A stretch of DNA of 64,000 nucleotides from Rotaria macrura (lineage: Eukaryota; Rotifera; Eurotatoria; Philodinida; Philodinidae). Location: contig OENT01000244.1 of NCBI GenBank assembly GCA_900239685.1, forward strand, positions 62,001 to 126,000, written 5' to 3'. The translations under genes were made by a program, and so were the position numbers. Shown piece by piece: positions 58,401 through 64,000 of this stretch. How positions within the stretch are numbered: position 1 is the stretch's first letter; each line of letters starts with the position of its first letter. The notes beneath the pieces were generated by a model. It saw only the letters and a list, made by a program, of their open reading frames with translations. It searched no databases and was not told where the DNA came from.

Positions 58401-60217
58401 AGAGACGGTAAAAGAATTAATTGACTCGAGTCGTCTTGTGAAATCCAGAAAGTGCTTCCGTAATCAAACATGACTAAGTCATCGGAATACTTAGTAGTTT
58501 CGGCGTGGCAACAAAATTATTGCTCGCAAAATATTATATAGAACACTGTAGTCCATATCTAGTAAACTTTTATTCGTAGTACTCATGAAATTATTATGTA
58601 TGACTGCCTCATAATTCGAATCCATTTATTGTTAGTTTAATATCTATAAGTTCCTTCATCACGCAATATAACTGAAAAGAAACACATTTACAGCGTGTTA
58701 CTGGACAATCGTTTTCCTAACGAGATGGCTGGCTACTGTCGAAAAAAAAACCCATTCAATTATGCATTTCAAGAGCAAAATAATATAATACAATGTGTCA
58801 TTATCATCTGATTAAGAATAGTGCTTATTTTGATACTTTTCCTTAGTCTTCCCACTTCGCTTTATAATGATCATAAATCGTGGTATCTCCTTCAATAAGG
58901 AACTAAGGTGGAGTAAGAGAAGTCTTTCGATTGATAATTCTCTAGCAATGAACTTGAGGTAAAATCATACATGAAATATTAGATTTATTTTCAGATCTAG
59001 ATCATCAGATTCGATACGAAAACAACAAGTAAAGCGACTGCGAAGTTTTATGACAAAGTATTAATAATCTTCATTGAAATAAGAAAAAGATACGCACAAA
59101 CTCGTGTTTATATCACACGCTTTGAAAACTACGCGTTGTTTTCTTTTGTCATGAGTCACACGGCATCATCACGTGCAAACTAAAAATATCTATCTATTTG
59201 TCATCTATCATATAGGACATTATGTAATCGTACATTTGCCTCAGATCAAAATATTTTCTCACAATACAATTGTCTGTCATAACATCTTGTTGGTGTAGAT
59301 ATCTACAACTCGTTGAACTGTTACAGTTCGATTTTCAATGACTAGTAATAAAACTAGACATAGTTAATATTTAGTAAGTAAATTGTTTAGAAACTACACA
59401 GTTAGTAAACAAGAGAACGGTTTCGTTGAGTTAGAAAAAAAAACTTTCATTGTAATTCTAAAAAAAAACTCTTTGTTCCTTCCCAATACTCACTTGTAAT
59501 CGAGCGAAACCTTAGCTTCTAATAATATCAGAAAATATTTGAATATATGTAATGTTTGTTTGTCTACGAAAAATTATATATTTCCAGAACTATATTTAGA
59601 CAAACCAGTATTTGTTTCAAGTAAGAAAATAATTTAGTAAAATACAAACATACATGTACATATTTCAATACTGCATTTTCTCTCAACCTTAAGGATGACT
59701 TTGAGGTCGGTCGGTATATCAATGCATCGCACTATGAATAGAATGCAAGAGTCCATTGGAAAATATTGAGAAAAAAAAGCAGCATCGTCAAAATTATATT
59801 TTGTAGGAAACCTAGTAAATTGTCGAGCCTCTTTTGGGAACGATCAAATTCAAGTTTGAAACCTTTGATTCAATGTAATTATCTGTTGGCGATAATACAT
59901 TCTATTGTGAAGTAGCTAGCTCATCATTGATAGGTTTTCTTCCGTTCACTACTGTTGTATTTAATCTTATTGGTAAAATTCAAAATGTTTTATATTTTTA
60001 GAATCGTCAATTTTCTCCATCGTCTGGTTCAAATGCTCGGCCGGCGAAAATATTACCTGGCCAAGCATCACCATCATCACATCCTCAAAATCCAGGCTCA
60101 GTAACTCCGTCTCGATCACCAGTACGACCAATGAATCCTTCCCTATCGAAGCAACATCCACAATCGTCAACTGTTTCATTGACACCGGCTAATAGTCATG
60201 AAAATGTTATTTTGTAA
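55495..60217 (+). CDS. TAF6: TFIID subunit TAF6 (12 exons)
   Basis: TAF6 pairs with TAF9 through histone folds in TFIID and SAGA-type complexes. Exons: 55495-55650, 55721-55807, 55862-56027, 56089-56183, 56233-56307, 56700-56765, 56819-56998, 57077-57201, 57265-57397, 57461-57586, 57670-57828, 60002-60217; 527 aa (human 677), all phases consistent. The histone fold covers residues about 12-85 ([20 protein letters not shown], then [20 protein letters not shown]). Next come [20 protein letters not shown] and [19 protein letters not shown]. The HEAT-repeat C-terminal domain has [20 protein letters not shown] and [13 protein letters not shown]. The linker between the two domains is much shorter than in vertebrates, which explains the length. 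The tail is Ser/Pro/Gln-rich and disordered. VCP follows after 166 bases on the same strand. Confidence 0.94.
57829..60001 (+). other. TAF6: Long last intron of TAF6
   Basis: A 2.17 kb intron (donor GTAAGT, acceptor TTTTTAG) separates the HEAT domain from the disordered tail exon. No internal gene was seen. Confidence 0.8.
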
Positions 60218-60283
60218 AATGAAAATATTTAGGATAATATTTGTGTCTTTGTTTATACGATCTATATTCTACCGTTTGTTTTT

Positions 60284-60344
60284 CTCTCTTTTTCTTGATT
60301 CATCGTTCTTTTCATCTCGTGTCTATATGAACTTATATTTGTAG
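60284..60344 (+). promoter_or_regulatory. Pyrimidine tract and acceptor-like TTTGTAG between TAF6 and VCP
   Basis: A T/C-rich tract ends in TATATTTGTAG, 39 bases before the VCP ATG, in a 166-base intergenic space with no obvious AATAAA. It may be a trans-splice acceptor for the downstream gene of an operon. Confidence 0.4.
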
Positions 60345-60377
60345 ATATAAACTTTACAGTTATTCTATTGCAATTGA

Positions 60378-63515
<3,138 letters not shown>

Positions 63516-63964
63516 ACAAAAACATCTTTTTGCATTTTATCAAATATTGGTTCCAGAAACTACACAAAACAATTTGAAAACAATCTGCATATTTATATAT
63601 ATATATATACGTGTTTGTGTGTGTGCGTGTCATAAACCTATTGTACTTAAGTGTTGTTTGTTTCATCATTATATATATATATATAAACGTCTTTGCTGTG
63701 TATACCCGAGCTGCTTGGCAGCGTTCGTAAATATGTATGGGGATAGTGAAAAACCTACAGATCACTTTTTTTTCCTGTTCTTATTGTTATAGTCTCCATT
63801 TGAATGGCATCTGTTTAATTCTTTTTCTTTTGTTGTTTGTTTTTCTGTTTGCACTGTTATCATATCTTCTTTAGTTAACATTGATCTTATCTTATTTCTT
63901 TTATAGCCAAGTAACATTGAAAACAAACACATAATGAAATAGACCATCATATGTTTTTAGAGGA

Positions 63965-63970
63965 AATAAA
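63965..63970 (+). terminator. Possible polyadenylation signal for VCP
   Basis: AATAAA lies about 450 bases after the VCP stop. The 3' region between has two (AT)n tracts (about 63594-63611 and 63671-63686). An upstream non-canonical signal is equally possible. Confidence 0.3.
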
Positions 63971-64000
63971 AATCGTTGCAAAAATTAAATGTTCTCTGAT

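Overview
This is a eukaryotic nuclear window: AT-rich, with protein genes broken by many short introns (mostly about 50-80 bases, a few of 0.7-2.4 kb) and long gene-poor stretches. The proteins are animal orthologues (ETF-ubiquinone oxidoreductase, long-chain acyl-CoA synthetase, kanadaptin, Mago nashi, TAF6, VCP/p97). Gene compactness, tight head-to-tail neighbours, and acceptor-like AG sites just upstream of several start codons would fit an invertebrate that uses spliced-leader trans-splicing, such as a bdelloid rotifer. The species assignment is inference.

Layout. 1-6393 (minus): a head-to-tail array of three related genes that pair an ankyrin-like N-terminal region with a C-terminal U-box (putative E3 ubiquitin ligases). 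The third runs off the left edge. 7868-14499 (minus): a small LisH-like nuclear-type protein followed 284 bases downstream by the 13-exon ETFDH gene, which contains a textbook U12-type AT-AC intron and one intron with a non-canonical acceptor. 14500-20122: no gene, but a degenerate minisatellite and a hAT-like non-autonomous transposon with a sequencing gap. 20123-22746 (minus): a signal-anchored von Willebrand A-domain protein with a repeat element in its first intron; a near-identical inverted copy of the repeat lies at 27200-27685. 25898-26572 (minus): an unrecognised secreted Cys-rich protein. 28367-34092 (minus): a complete 16-exon ACSL gene. 34093-40773: gene-free. 40959-43897 (plus): kanadaptin. 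45418-46299 (minus): a disordered orphan. 51357-51972 (minus): mago nashi. 55495-63515 (plus): TAF6 then VCP, only 166 bases apart.

The named genes are housekeeping: mitochondrial electron transfer and fatty-acid activation (ETFDH and ACSL both serve fatty-acid oxidation), transcription initiation (TAF6), the exon junction complex (Mago), and ubiquitin-dependent extraction (VCP, with the U-box ligases in the same broad system). No shared pathway explains their proximity. The exon structures were derived by hand from splice sites and protein family conservation; lengths and phases close exactly for every multi-exon gene assembled here.
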